DNA from: an uncultured Brachyspira sp. | GTDB taxonomy: Bacteria > Spirochaetota > Brachyspiria > Brachyspirales > Brachyspiraceae | Direction: 5' to 3' | Assembly: GCF_910588665.1 (NCBI RefSeq) | Contig: NZ_CAJUPR010000008.1 | Coordinates: forward strand, 1-64,000 | DNA length: 64,000 nt | Shown: in pieces, positions 44,962 to 53,770 of the stretch | Position numbering within the stretch: the stretch's first letter is position 1 | How the letters are laid out: every line of letters begins with the position of its first letter | Position numbers and translations under genes: made by a program | Notes under the pieces: generated by a model | Database searches by the model: none | Told to the model about the DNA's origin: nothing | Seen by the model: the letters and a program-made list of their open reading frames with translations, nothing else

Positions 44962-46698
44962 TTAATTTTTCTTAATCTCTCTTGGAAAATCATATTCTTC
45001 TAAAGGAAGTAATTTTGGTGCTTTCTCAGATATATCTCTAAGTTCTTTAGAATAAAAGTATTCCGTTCCTGATATCTTTTTTGATATATATTTTCTCATA
45101 CTTGAAATATAAATAGTAACACCTGAAAAAAATCCTTCCATAGCGGTTATGCTGCTATGAGATAATTTTTCAAACTCGGAGCTCATTACATCTCTTTTAG
45201 CTTCCAACTGAGATGTTTCTCTTACAAGATTTGTAATTCTTTTTAGTATATCTTTTATAGCATCTCTTTTATTTGGGGGTATTCTCTCTATAAAAGCTTT
45301 AGGATTTTTAAAATATTCTGTGCCCAGTAATGATTTTATTTTACTTATTTCTTCTTTATTTGATTTTATAGTAATTACAATATTTTTGAACTCTTCGTCC
45401 GCCTCTGCATCTCTTCCTACTGTAATAGTAGTTTTAGTTTCACTCATAGAACCTATACTCTTAGCCCAAACACCATTTAAAGCCTTAACATTTCCGCCTA
45501 TAATAACACCTTTGCCTTCAAGTATTATAACTCTGTCATTACATGCTATTTCTGCATTAACAAGCTGATTTGAAAGCAAATCACCCTTACATACTATACT
45601 GGCATTTCTGATAAAACCTGAATATATTTTGCCATTAACTTTTATTATACTGTTGGCGCCGCCTATTATACCGCCTGAAACAATTAAATTTCCTGCACAT
45701 TCTATATCAGCATCTTCTATATTTCCATGAACAAATATATCGCCCTCTGTTTTTATTAAAAATCCTGGCTCAACATTATCTTTAATTATAAGAGATCCAT
45801 TAACTTCTATATTTCCTGTAGATAAATCTACTTTATCAATTTCAGCAACTGTGCTTACAGATAGAGTATTATTATGATTGTTAAGTATTCCCCTTATACC
45901 GCTTCTGATGACAATACCGTCATCATCAACTGTAATATTTTTACCTACCTTATAGCAAGGATCTTCATCATGATGGGCTTCCATTAATGCATCGTATATA
46001 TCCAATCCGTCCATAGAAGGTTTTTCTTCTATAAAGTGAGCTATTTGTATTCCCGCTTCTATATTATGTATAAATCCCCTGTCTTTAAAATCCATATTGC
46101 CCGTTTCGGATTCTTTTCCCGTATCTATAGTAAAATCATAATCAAGTATTACTTTTCTGACATTTCCGTCTATAGGTTTTCTTCCCTCAACAAATACGCA
46201 CATAACACCTTCGCCGTATTTCAGATTATATTCAACAAGTTCGGCTATTTTATCATAATTAACCATTAATTTTATAGGTATTTCGGAAATAATAGACTGT
46301 ATTTCCTCAAGAGTTAATTGCCTCTTAAGATGTTTTTGAGAAGGAAGAAGCATTATGCCGCGCCATTTATCAGCCACATTAATAACAGGTATTACAGAAA
46401 CAGATTTTAATTCATCATAAAAAACATATCCATGAGCCGTACTTTCATATAGACCCGTATTTTTATTGAATTTTACATTTTTACCTGATTTTATTCCCTC
46501 GCGTTTAGAAATAGATTTTAATATGGCATCTCCCGGATGAACATAATTCTTTAATAGTTCCTCATACAGATTTTGATCTTTATCATCAATATCAACTATC
46601 TGATCATATATTTCCCTCACATTAATAGTATTGTCATAAAGAAATTCATAATTATTAGGATCAATTGATAAAGTTGGTTTTATAATTTCCTTTGCCAT
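44962..46698 (-). CDS. FapA-family (DUF342) polymerising-type protein
   Basis: 578 residues with the DUF342/FapA plan: an N-terminal alpha/beta domain, a central right-handed beta-helix-like region of short repeats (about 285-420; GNIEVNGSLIIKDNVEPGF, DIFVHGNIEDADIECAGN, LIVSGGIIGGAN, IYSGFIRNASIVCKGD), and a C-terminal coiled coil (about 435-525, rich in Lys, Glu and Ile). DUF342 proteins are cytoplasmic and often lie with chemotaxis, flagellar or signalling genes. Good AAGGAGA ribosome site. The methyltransferase upstream stops 28 bases earlier, so the gene may be read from the same transcript. Function is unproven. Confidence 0.85.
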   Translation of the reverse strand: MAKEIIKPTLSIDPNNYEFLYDNTINVREIYDQIVDIDDKDQNLYEELLKNYVHPGDAILKSISKREGIKSGKNVKFNKNTGLYESTAHGYVFYDELKSVSVIPVINVADKWRGIMLLPSQKHLKRQLTLEEIQSIISEIPIKLMVNYDKIAELVEYNLKYGEGVMCVFVEGRKPIDGNVRKVILDYDFTIDTGKESETGNMDFKDRGFIHNIEAGIQIAHFIEEKPSMDGLDIYDALMEAHHDEDPCYKVGKNITVDDDGIVIRSGIRGILNNHNNTLSVSTVAEIDKVDLSTGNIEVNGSLIIKDNVEPGFLIKTEGDIFVHGNIEDADIECAGNLIVSGGIIGGANSIIKVNGKIYSGFIRNASIVCKGDLLSNQLVNAEIACNDRVIILEGKGVIIGGNVKALNGVWAKSIGSMSETKTTITVGRDAEADEEFKNIVITIKSNKEEISKIKSLLGTEYFKNPKAFIERIPPNKRDAIKDILKRITNLVRETSQLEAKRDVMSSEFEKLSHSSITAMEGFFSGVTIYISSMRKYISKKISGTEYFYSKELRDISEKAPKLLPLEEYDFPREIKKN

Positions 46699-46726
46699 AT
46701 ATTCTCCTTAAAAAACTCAAAAACAC

Positions 46727-47530
46727 TTATATTTTTTTACATAAGAAGAGCATAACATCTCCTCTATTAAATAATTTAACATATTTATCAAAAAAAGCTT
46801 TAATTATTTTATTAGGTTTCTTTTCTATTGGTATAGATCCCCAAGAAAAATCACTAATTATATTAAAACCAATGCTTTTAATATATTTTGACAATGTATT
46901 TTTAGAAAATAACCATAGATGCTGCGGCATTACGGCTCTCCAAGATACACCATACTTCTTAGCAAACATACCGTCTGCATTGGGAGTTGTAATCGCTAAA
47001 TATCCTCCTTTAGAAAGTATTCTGTATATCTCTTTTAAAGTATCAGTAGGATTTGGGACATGCTCTATAACATGAGAAAAATGTATAAATGAAAAATAAT
47101 TGCTTTCAAATCCGACATCTGTCAGCGGTTTTTCATAAACTGTAATATTATAATTTTTTCTTGCATATTGTGCTGATGAAGAGCATATTTCTATTCCCTG
47201 AACATTATAACCTTTAGTTTTTAAATAATTAAGCATCATACCAGTTGCACATCCTATATCAAGAACATTTTTATTTGGGAGCTTATCCTCTATTTTATCA
47301 AATCCTATATCTTTCATAGCAAGCTTCATAAGAGCGAAAAAATTTTCCTGATTTGCAACTTCATATTCAAAGTAATTATCGCTGTATATATCATTGATAT
47401 CTTCCAAACTTAATATAGGATACTGATATATAAGTCCGCAATTTGAACATTTATTATAGCTGACTGAATCTGTTTTTATATAAATTTCAGAATCTGTACA
47501 GCCGCAAAATTCACATTCTATTTTTTCCAC
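46727..47530 (-). CDS. SAM-dependent methyltransferase with N-terminal zinc ribbon
   Basis: 267 residues from a GTG at 47530; an in-frame TTG at 47545 overlaps the GGAGAG ribosome site and is less likely. A four-cysteine zinc ribbon (CEFCGCTDSE and NKCSNCGLIYQYP, within the first 40 residues) precedes a class I methyltransferase domain with motif I VLDIGCATGMMLNYL and the post-motif FIHFSHVIEHVPNPTD. This layout is common in methyltransferases acting on sugar or lipid groups, including those in surface polysaccharide loci; no such locus is visible here, so the substrate stays unknown. Confidence 0.85.
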   Translation of the reverse strand: MEKIECEFCGCTDSEIYIKTDSVSYNKCSNCGLIYQYPILSLEDINDIYSDNYFEYEVANQENFFALMKLAMKDIGFDKIEDKLPNKNVLDIGCATGMMLNYLKTKGYNVQGIEICSSSAQYARKNYNITVYEKPLTDVGFESNYFSFIHFSHVIEHVPNPTDTLKEIYRILSKGGYLAITTPNADGMFAKKYGVSWRAVMPQHLWLFSKNTLSKYIKSIGFNIISDFSWGSIPIEKKPNKIIKAFFDKYVKLFNRGDVMLFLCKKI

Positions 47531-47595
47531 TTTACAACTCTCCAATATAATATTCGGAAAAAAAATGCTTTTCTTTACTTTAAATAAAATATATT

Positions 47596-48228
47596 TTATT
47601 GCTCTTTAGAGTTAACCGTTAATATTATTTCGCTGTTTATATTAACAACTTCATCTGCGGCAGGAATTTGAGATAATACTATATTATTTTCATACATATC
47701 ATCGCTTATATCTACTTTAGGAAGTAAGCTGACATTAGTCATTGTTCTGAGAATTTCATTTGTAATTAAACTTACGGCATCTTCATACTTCATACCTGTA
47801 ACATCAGGCATTTTAATAAGCACCTGTTCTTCAGCATTTACAACCAAATAAACTGTTCTTCCTCTCTTTACTTTTATGCCTCCCTTAGGCTCCTGACTTA
47901 CGATAGTACCTAACGGGTAATTATTAAAATAATGTGTCTGTACATTTAGATTCATTCCCTCTTTTTCCATTATATTAAATGCCTGAAACACTTCTTTTCC
48001 TTCCACATCAGGCAAAACAAAAGACTCTCCGCCTGATTTTACTATTATAAAAACTATAATTGAAATAATAAAACCCTGCAAAACAAAAATGAAAACGGCA
48101 AAAATTATTAATCTTTTAAATACCAAAAAAGATTTTGGATCTTCAATTATACCGTTTGGCAATACATTATTAATTATTTTTTTTATATATGACAAACATT
48201 TATTAAACATATCTTTTATCTTATTCAT
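47596..48228 (-). CDS. PASTA-domain membrane protein
   Basis: 210 residues from the ATG at 48228; a GTG at 48243 runs into its own AGGAG and is less likely, though the ATG spacing of 14 is long. A cytoplasmic tail of about 35 residues is followed by a transmembrane helix (40-64), then two extracytoplasmic PASTA domains: FVLPDVEGKEVFQAFNIMEK to TVYLVVN, and IKMPDVTGMKYEDAVSLI to EIILTVN. PASTA domains bind peptidoglycan fragments in kinases and PBPs; here neither a kinase nor a transpeptidase is attached. It starts 25 bases after fmt on the same strand, so it is likely in that operon. Confidence 0.85.
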   Translation of the reverse strand: MNKIKDMFNKCLSYIKKIINNVLPNGIIEDPKSFLVFKRLIIFAVFIFVLQGFIISIIVFIIVKSGGESFVLPDVEGKEVFQAFNIMEKEGMNLNVQTHYFNNYPLGTIVSQEPKGGIKVKRGRTVYLVVNAEEQVLIKMPDVTGMKYEDAVSLITNEILRTMTNVSLLPKVDISDDMYENNIVLSQIPAADEVVNINSEIILTVNSKEQ

Positions 48229-48252
48229 ATTATATAATCGCACTCCTGTTTT

Positions 48253-49191
48253 TTAATTAAAATATTCGCCTATAACAGGTTTGTTTCCGCATAAAAATTC
48301 TTTTACAGTCTGTCTCTTCTTTCCTTCTCTCTGAAGCTCTTTTATAATATAAATACCGTTAAGAGACTGAATATAAATACCGCTGTTATTAACATCAATT
48401 ATTTTTCCGAAATCAGATTTTATATTCATATCTTTTACATATCCGCTTTTAAAAACTCTTATATATATATCTTTATAAAAACAATATGCTGAAGGCCATC
48501 TTTCAAAAGCTCTTGTCATATTATGAATGCTGACAGCATCTTCAGAGAAATCAATTCTCCCGTCTTCTTTTTTTATTTTAGTACAGTATGTTGCAAAAGT
48601 ATTATCCTGCTTTATCATATTGGATATATGCCTATCAACATCTTTAAAAAACTTTTTTAATAAATAAACTCCGCTTTCTTTTATTTTATCATACAAATCT
48701 GTAAACTGATAATCTTTGTCTATATTAATTTCATGCTGAAGTATAATATCGCCTTCGTCCAGTTTGATATCCATTTTCTGCAATGTAGTGCCGCTCTTTT
48801 CAAATCCGTAAAGTAATGCATGCTCTACAGGACTTGCACCTCGAAGCAGCGGAAGCAGAGAACCATGAATATTAAGAGGCATAATTTTAGGCAGCGATAA
48901 GGTTCTTTTATTTAGAATTTTTCCATATGCTACAACTATTAAAAAATCAGGACATAAACCGCATAAAGTATTATAAAAATCATCTTTATTAATACTTTCA
49001 GGCTGAAAAAGTTTAATATTATTTTCCAAAGCCGCATTTGCTGCAGGAGAATTAATAATATTCCCTTTTCTATCTTTTTTAGTATCTATAGGAGCTATTA
49101 CTCCGCTTAAATTGACATTATCTGTTTTTAATAATTGCAAAATACAATCTCTTGTAAAATCTGTTGAGCCTGCTACTATAACATTATACAT
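48253..49191 (-). CDS. fmt: Methionyl-tRNA formyltransferase
   Basis: 312 residues. It formylates initiator Met-tRNA with 10-formyltetrahydrofolate. The catalytic core shows LNIHGSLLPLLRGASPVEHA (the N-H pair of the active site with SLLP), the catalytic Asp in LDEGDIILQ, and the C-terminal OB-like domain (RAFERWPSAYCFYKD, then GIYIQSLNGIYIIKELQREGK, split as GIYIQSLNGIYII and KELQREGKK). No good Shine-Dalgarno precedes the ATG. Peptide deformylase is not seen in this window. The PASTA gene follows closely. Confidence 0.95.
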   Translation of the reverse strand: MYNVIVAGSTDFTRDCILQLLKTDNVNLSGVIAPIDTKKDRKGNIINSPAANAALENNIKLFQPESINKDDFYNTLCGLCPDFLIVVAYGKILNKRTLSLPKIMPLNIHGSLLPLLRGASPVEHALLYGFEKSGTTLQKMDIKLDEGDIILQHEINIDKDYQFTDLYDKIKESGVYLLKKFFKDVDRHISNMIKQDNTFATYCTKIKKEDGRIDFSEDAVSIHNMTRAFERWPSAYCFYKDIYIRVFKSGYVKDMNIKSDFGKIIDVNNSGIYIQSLNGIYIIKELQREGKKRQTVKEFLCGNKPVIGEYFN

Positions 49192-49254
49192 ATGACGATT
49201 ATATATTTTTATAATGAAAAGTCAAATATAATTATAAAATAAATGATTTCAGAG

Positions 49255-50691
49255 TTAAAAAGCAATTCCTTTAATATCCTCTAAAAATTGAATAAATAAA
49301 TCAAATATTATAGGATCTATGGCTATTTTTTCTTCCGTAAACATATTTTGCATAAATAATACCACATCTTTGGGATTTTTATTTCTTCTTCCTTCCATAA
49401 AGCTTAAAGTATCGTATATATCTACAATCTCAAACATTTTTGCAGGAAAATATGAGAGAACATTTGCATTTATAATATCTTCAGGCTCAAAACTCATTAG
49501 AAAATCAATTTTATGCCTAGTATCATTTATTTTTTTATATATAAAATTCTTTAATATTCCGCTGCCGTAATCATAGCATTCATGATGAAGTCCTGCAATC
49601 AAAGAAGCTTCATCTTTCTGATTTAATATATATTTAAGAAAATAATAAGCTTTGACGGTATGAAAATCTTTAAAATCCTTGTCTTTTATAAAATCATCTG
49701 AGGGAATAAAATCAGTCATATTAAGCATAGCGGTGTCATGATAAAAAGCCCCTACAGCATAACTGACGATTTCAGAGCTTGTAAATTTTCTTATGCCAAG
49801 CCTGAATACATTTTCTAATTTTTCTATATTTTTTATGATATTAAATCTCTCTAATATAATCTTGTATTTATTTAAATAAATATTTTTATAATCCTGTCTT
49901 AATTTATTGCTTAAACCCTTATTAAATAGGTTATTATAATAATATAAAAATTCTATCATAAGTATGCATACTCTATTGCTATGACTTAATATATTTGAAT
50001 CGTCAAGCATATCCAAACTATCAAAAATATCTCTGAAAAAATAATCTTTTTCCAAACAGCCTACTACAGAACTCATTATATTTAAAACCATAATATTAGT
50101 TTCTTCAGTAAAACCGCTGTGGCTATTATCTGCGCTTTTTATATATTTCAAATGTCTGATAAAATCCAGCCTTACTATAATACCCATTCCTGTTAATAAA
50201 CGCTCTATATTTGCCGCAATCTCGGCTGTAACCTTAGGGGCTTTAGATTCAAGCTTTATCTGGTCCAAATGAGGTTTTAATAAATGCAGTCTGTTATAAG
50301 CTTTTTCTTCCACTATTTTTTTTAAAAGATCATTATTGGCAGACTTTAATTTATCATTATTAGATATGCAGTTTTTATATATATGATAAAAATATTCAAA
50401 CTCCCCGTATTTATTATCATCAGTTCCGTCAATTACAGCGCTTTTATTGATGTTTGGATTATTTAAATTAAAAAACTTTGTGGAAAATGAAGATATATAA
50501 AACTTTGCATCTTTAATAAAAATATTATCTTTTTGATTAAAGAGAATTTCTATAGAGGTTCCGGGTATGATAATGCTTATACCATTGGAATTAACGCAGG
50601 TCAGCTCTATATTTTCTTTAATTATCATTTCCTTCATTTCTATGATCTTATCAAAATTAATCTCATAATATTTATTCATTGCCTTAAACAT
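49255..50691 (-). CDS. HD-GYP-like phosphohydrolase domain protein (paralogue of 57890)
   Basis: 478 residues. The N-terminal 180 residues have no recognised domain. The rest follows the HD-GYP order: LSHSNRVCILMIEFLYY, GAFYHDTAML (HD pair), FHTVKAYYFLKYIL, AGLHHECYDYGSG (HHE metal ligands) and EIVDIYDTLSFM. The diagnostic D-GYP is replaced by DYGSG, so cyclic-di-GMP cleavage is possible but unproven; the metal-binding residues seem complete. AGGAA lies seven bases before the first ATG; a second Met at residue 5 is possible. The gene at 57890 has the same plan. It follows an exported helical protein gene by 23 bases on the same strand in reverse order. Confidence 0.7.
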   Translation of the reverse strand: MFKAMNKYYEINFDKIIEMKEMIIKENIELTCVNSNGISIIIPGTSIEILFNQKDNIFIKDAKFYISSFSTKFFNLNNPNINKSAVIDGTDDNKYGEFEYFYHIYKNCISNNDKLKSANNDLLKKIVEEKAYNRLHLLKPHLDQIKLESKAPKVTAEIAANIERLLTGMGIIVRLDFIRHLKYIKSADNSHSGFTEETNIMVLNIMSSVVGCLEKDYFFRDIFDSLDMLDDSNILSHSNRVCILMIEFLYYYNNLFNKGLSNKLRQDYKNIYLNKYKIILERFNIIKNIEKLENVFRLGIRKFTSSEIVSYAVGAFYHDTAMLNMTDFIPSDDFIKDKDFKDFHTVKAYYFLKYILNQKDEASLIAGLHHECYDYGSGILKNFIYKKINDTRHKIDFLMSFEPEDIINANVLSYFPAKMFEIVDIYDTLSFMEGRRNKNPKDVVLFMQNMFTEEKIAIDPIIFDLFIQFLEDIKGIAF

Positions 50692-50714
50692 AAATAATTC
50701 CTAAAAAATATATT

Positions 50715-51329
50715 TTAATTTTCCATTTCCTGCAAAATTTCCTTGATATGTTTAAGCTGCCTGTCTGCTGTTTTATTATAATCAATTTCGCTAAATGATA
50801 TTTTATACGCTTTATCAATTAAATTATCCATCTCTAATTTAGACTTATTTCTCATAACTTTAACTGCTAATTCTTTTGTAACAGCCCATCTCTCTTTAGC
50901 TAAATTATAAAAAAATACAGCATATTCAAGACTTTTCTTTATATCTTCTTTAAACTGCGAATTATAGAAATAATAATTTTTCTTATCATAAAGGCCTGCG
51001 ATATAGATATAATTCTGAGTTATCAGATAATTGAACTGCATATGCATAAGATCTTTATATCTGCTGTAAGCTTCTTCTGTCTCTATTATAGCCAAAGCCC
51101 TATTAACAAAATCAAAAGGCGCATTTAAAGCTCTTTCAAGATAATCTACATTTCTAAGCAAATCATACTCGGCATAATAAGAAGGCAAAGCATAAAGCCT
51201 ATAATAATCTTCAGCATAAATTATATATCCGTAATCTTTTTTTTCAACTATAGTTGATTCTTTCATACCTATTTTAGGATATAGATTAATACTAAATATA
51301 AAAATAAATAATAATATTAGTTTCTTCAT
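50715..51329 (-). CDS. Exported helical protein, unknown function
   Basis: 204 residues with a signal peptide (MKKLILLFIFIFSINLYP; cleavage near residue 18-20) and a mature part of long amphipathic helices (YDLLRNVDYLERALNAPFDF, AVFFYNLAKERWAVTKEL). The layout recalls spirochaetal periplasmic helical proteins, but no family is recognised. There is no clear ribosome site before the ATG. It lies directly upstream of the HD-GYP-like gene at 49255 (23 bases), so the two may be one transcription unit. Confidence 0.65.
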   Translation of the reverse strand: MKKLILLFIFIFSINLYPKIGMKESTIVEKKDYGYIIYAEDYYRLYALPSYYAEYDLLRNVDYLERALNAPFDFVNRALAIIETEEAYSRYKDLMHMQFNYLITQNYIYIAGLYDKKNYYFYNSQFKEDIKKSLEYAVFFYNLAKERWAVTKELAVKVMRNKSKLEMDNLIDKAYKISFSEIDYNKTADRQLKHIKEILQEMEN

Positions 51330-51407
51330 ACATTTAAAACTTATAAATTAAAATATTACTGCTTTTATTAACGGTATAAATTATATAATTCTTTATAAAT
51401 AAAAAAA

Positions 51408-51810
51408 TTACTTTTGAACAATTCTTTTAATGATATTTAAAAGTAATAAAAAATAACCTGATATAAATAAAAAATTTACTATACATATACTTAAATATAT
51501 TTTCTTTTTTAAATTTATTATTTTTTCTATACGAAATGCAAAAATAGAATTAAGTATTATAGAAGAAAAAAACATAAAAGTATAACTGAATATTGTAAAA
51601 TAAGTCCTAATAATAATTATTGATAAAATATAAAATATAATACTAAAAATAAATAATAATATATTTATATCTTTATTTATCTAAAACACAATATAATATA
51701 AAAAATAAAGGCATTAAAATATAATAATACAAAGGCATAAAAATTAGAAAATATGAAAAAATAGACAAAAATGAAGCCAATAAGAAATAAAAGCCTGATA
51801 TGCTAAACAT
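51408..51810 (-). pseudogene. Small membrane-protein gene broken by a frameshift
   Basis: On the minus strand an ATG at 51810 opens a 45-codon hydrophobic frame (MFSISGFYFLLASF) that stops at 51673. One base later in phase, a second hydrophobic frame continues without a break to a stop at 51408 (ILLFIFSIIFYILSIIIIRT, AFRIEKIINLKKKIYLSICI). Joined, they give a protein of about 134 residues with four likely membrane helices. This fills most of the 490-base gap between 51330 and 51820. It lies just downstream of the ankyrin gene, whose end is at 51821. A programmed shift or two small genes is possible, but decay is simplest. Confidence 0.45.
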
Positions 51811-51820
51811 AATAATTGCT

Positions 51821-53677
51821 TCAATTTTGCCTTTCTTCAGCCTCTTTTAAAATTTCAAATATAGCGCTGTTATTATTATTTCTGGCTATATCTATAGGAT
51901 ATTCTCCCCTGTTGTTTCTCACCATAATATCAGCTCCGGATAAAACTAACTCGCTTACTATATCAATATTTCCAGAATTAACAGCCTTATGCAAAGGTGT
52001 GTCGCCGTTTTGATTTTGAATATTAAGATTTGGTTTTTTTTCCAACAGCATTCTGACAATAGGAAGTTCTGAATGTTCCGATGCTATATGCAAAGATGTG
52101 TTTCCGTATTTATCGGCTGCATTAATATCTATTTTCTGAGTTAAAAGAATTCTTACAATATTTTCAGCACCGCTTTTTGAAGCTATCATCAAAGGTGTAT
52201 AACTTGATATTCCTGCATAATTTATATCTGCTCCGTTTTCTACCAATATCTGAAGCAAATCAACATTATCATTATCAATTGCATATTCAATTAAACTCTC
52301 TCCGTCTTTTGTTACAACAGAAAGATCAGCCTTATTTGATATTAATAATTTTGTAAGCTCAACATCATTATTCATAACAGCTATTGTCAAAGGACTAAAG
52401 CCTCTGCTGTCTTCCATATTTATATCCGCTTTGTTTTCTATTAAAAGCTTTATCATATCGTTTCTGCTTGATTCTATAGGACTGTTTATAGCATATAAAA
52501 GAGGAGTTTTTTCATCATAGCTTTCCGCATTAACATCGGCTTTATTTTCTATAAGTATCTTAGCAAGTTCAATATCTCCGTTATTAGCGGCATACATTAA
52601 AGGAGTCCAGCCTTCATTATCGGAAGAATTAACATCAGCATTATTCTCAAGAAGAATTTTTACAGTATCTATATATGAATTCCCGCTTGCTATTATTAAG
52701 GCATTTTTTCCATTAACAAGTTTGTTTAATATGTTTTTATTTATATTTGCGATTATTTTCTTTGTTATCTCAGCACTGTCGGAAGATAAGCTTGATAATA
52801 ACTTCAAATCTGCAGGCGAAAAATAAATATTGTTAAATCTGGATCCTGCAGCAGCCATTATTATATTTCCGTGTACATCATTTTCTCCTGCATCTTCTAT
52901 TTTAGCTCCTTTAGATAAAAAATAATCCACTAAAGAAGAATTAAGAGCTAAAACTGCATTATAAAGCACAGTTGTACCGTCTGAATTTTTATAATTAATA
53001 TCGGCACCGTTATCTATTAAATATCGTACTATACTCTCATCGCTGTTTTCAATCGCATAACCCAAAAGCAAAGGCTCTCTTTTCAAATCAAACGAATTAT
53101 CCAATAAAAGCTTTATCATAGCTTTATTAGTCTGAGATACAGCATAATACATAGGATATCTATCTAAATTGCTGCCTGTATAAGAACCGTATATATTAGC
53201 TTTTCCTTCATTAATAAGAAGCTCAGCTATTTTTACATTATTATTGCTTATTGCCAATATAAGCGGAGTTACGCCTGAATTGTTATACTTCTGCGTATCG
53301 GCTTTATTTTCTAATAAAAATTTAACGGCTTTAATATTATTATTTTTTACAGCATAATATAAAGGGCTTTGATTATTATTGTCCGTTTTATTGACATCAG
53401 CGGCATGATTATTAACCATTTCTTTTACAACTTTATCGCCGTATCTTTTATTATATATTTCCTCACTGTATATTTCATATTTTTTAACCATTTTATCCAT
53501 ATCAGATTTATTTTTTATAAACAAAAACAAGCCCGCAAGTATTCCAGCCCCTGTAAGAAACACAAATACAATAGCTCCAGCCACTACTGCTACTTTAAAT
53601 ATATATTTTTTATTTTCTTCTAATTCTTTAGATTTATTTATTTTTTCTATAGAGTTATTATTATTAAAACTTTCCAT
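51821..53677 (-). CDS. Membrane-anchored ankyrin-repeat protein
   Basis: 618 residues: a charged N-terminal tail, one transmembrane helix (about 28-52), a short coil, and then about 15 ankyrin repeats (80-610). Repeats are readable as NNQSPLYYAVKNNNIKAVKF, GVTPLILAISNNNVKIAELL, GWTPLMYAANNGDIELAKIL, GNTSLHIASEHSELPIVRML and GDTPLHKAVNSGNIDIVSEL, each with the G-TPL-A core. Ankyrin arrays bind other proteins. Expansions of such genes are known in Brachyspira, and the topology suggests a domain outside the cytoplasm or tethered at the membrane, depending on orientation. An AGGAA ribosome site is somewhat far (about 13 bases). Confidence 0.9.
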   Translation of the reverse strand: MESFNNNNSIEKINKSKELEENKKYIFKVAVVAGAIVFVFLTGAGILAGLFLFIKNKSDMDKMVKKYEIYSEEIYNKRYGDKVVKEMVNNHAADVNKTDNNNQSPLYYAVKNNNIKAVKFLLENKADTQKYNNSGVTPLILAISNNNVKIAELLINEGKANIYGSYTGSNLDRYPMYYAVSQTNKAMIKLLLDNSFDLKREPLLLGYAIENSDESIVRYLIDNGADINYKNSDGTTVLYNAVLALNSSLVDYFLSKGAKIEDAGENDVHGNIIMAAAGSRFNNIYFSPADLKLLSSLSSDSAEITKKIIANINKNILNKLVNGKNALIIASGNSYIDTVKILLENNADVNSSDNEGWTPLMYAANNGDIELAKILIENKADVNAESYDEKTPLLYAINSPIESSRNDMIKLLIENKADINMEDSRGFSPLTIAVMNNDVELTKLLISNKADLSVVTKDGESLIEYAIDNDNVDLLQILVENGADINYAGISSYTPLMIASKSGAENIVRILLTQKIDINAADKYGNTSLHIASEHSELPIVRMLLEKKPNLNIQNQNGDTPLHKAVNSGNIDIVSELVLSGADIMVRNNRGEYPIDIARNNNNSAIFEILKEAEERQN

Positions 53678-53770
53678 AAACTGATAATTTCCTGAAATAT
53701 TAAATTTGGATTATAATAACATATTTTTAATAAAATTAAAAGGCTTTCATATAAAAAATTATATAACGCT

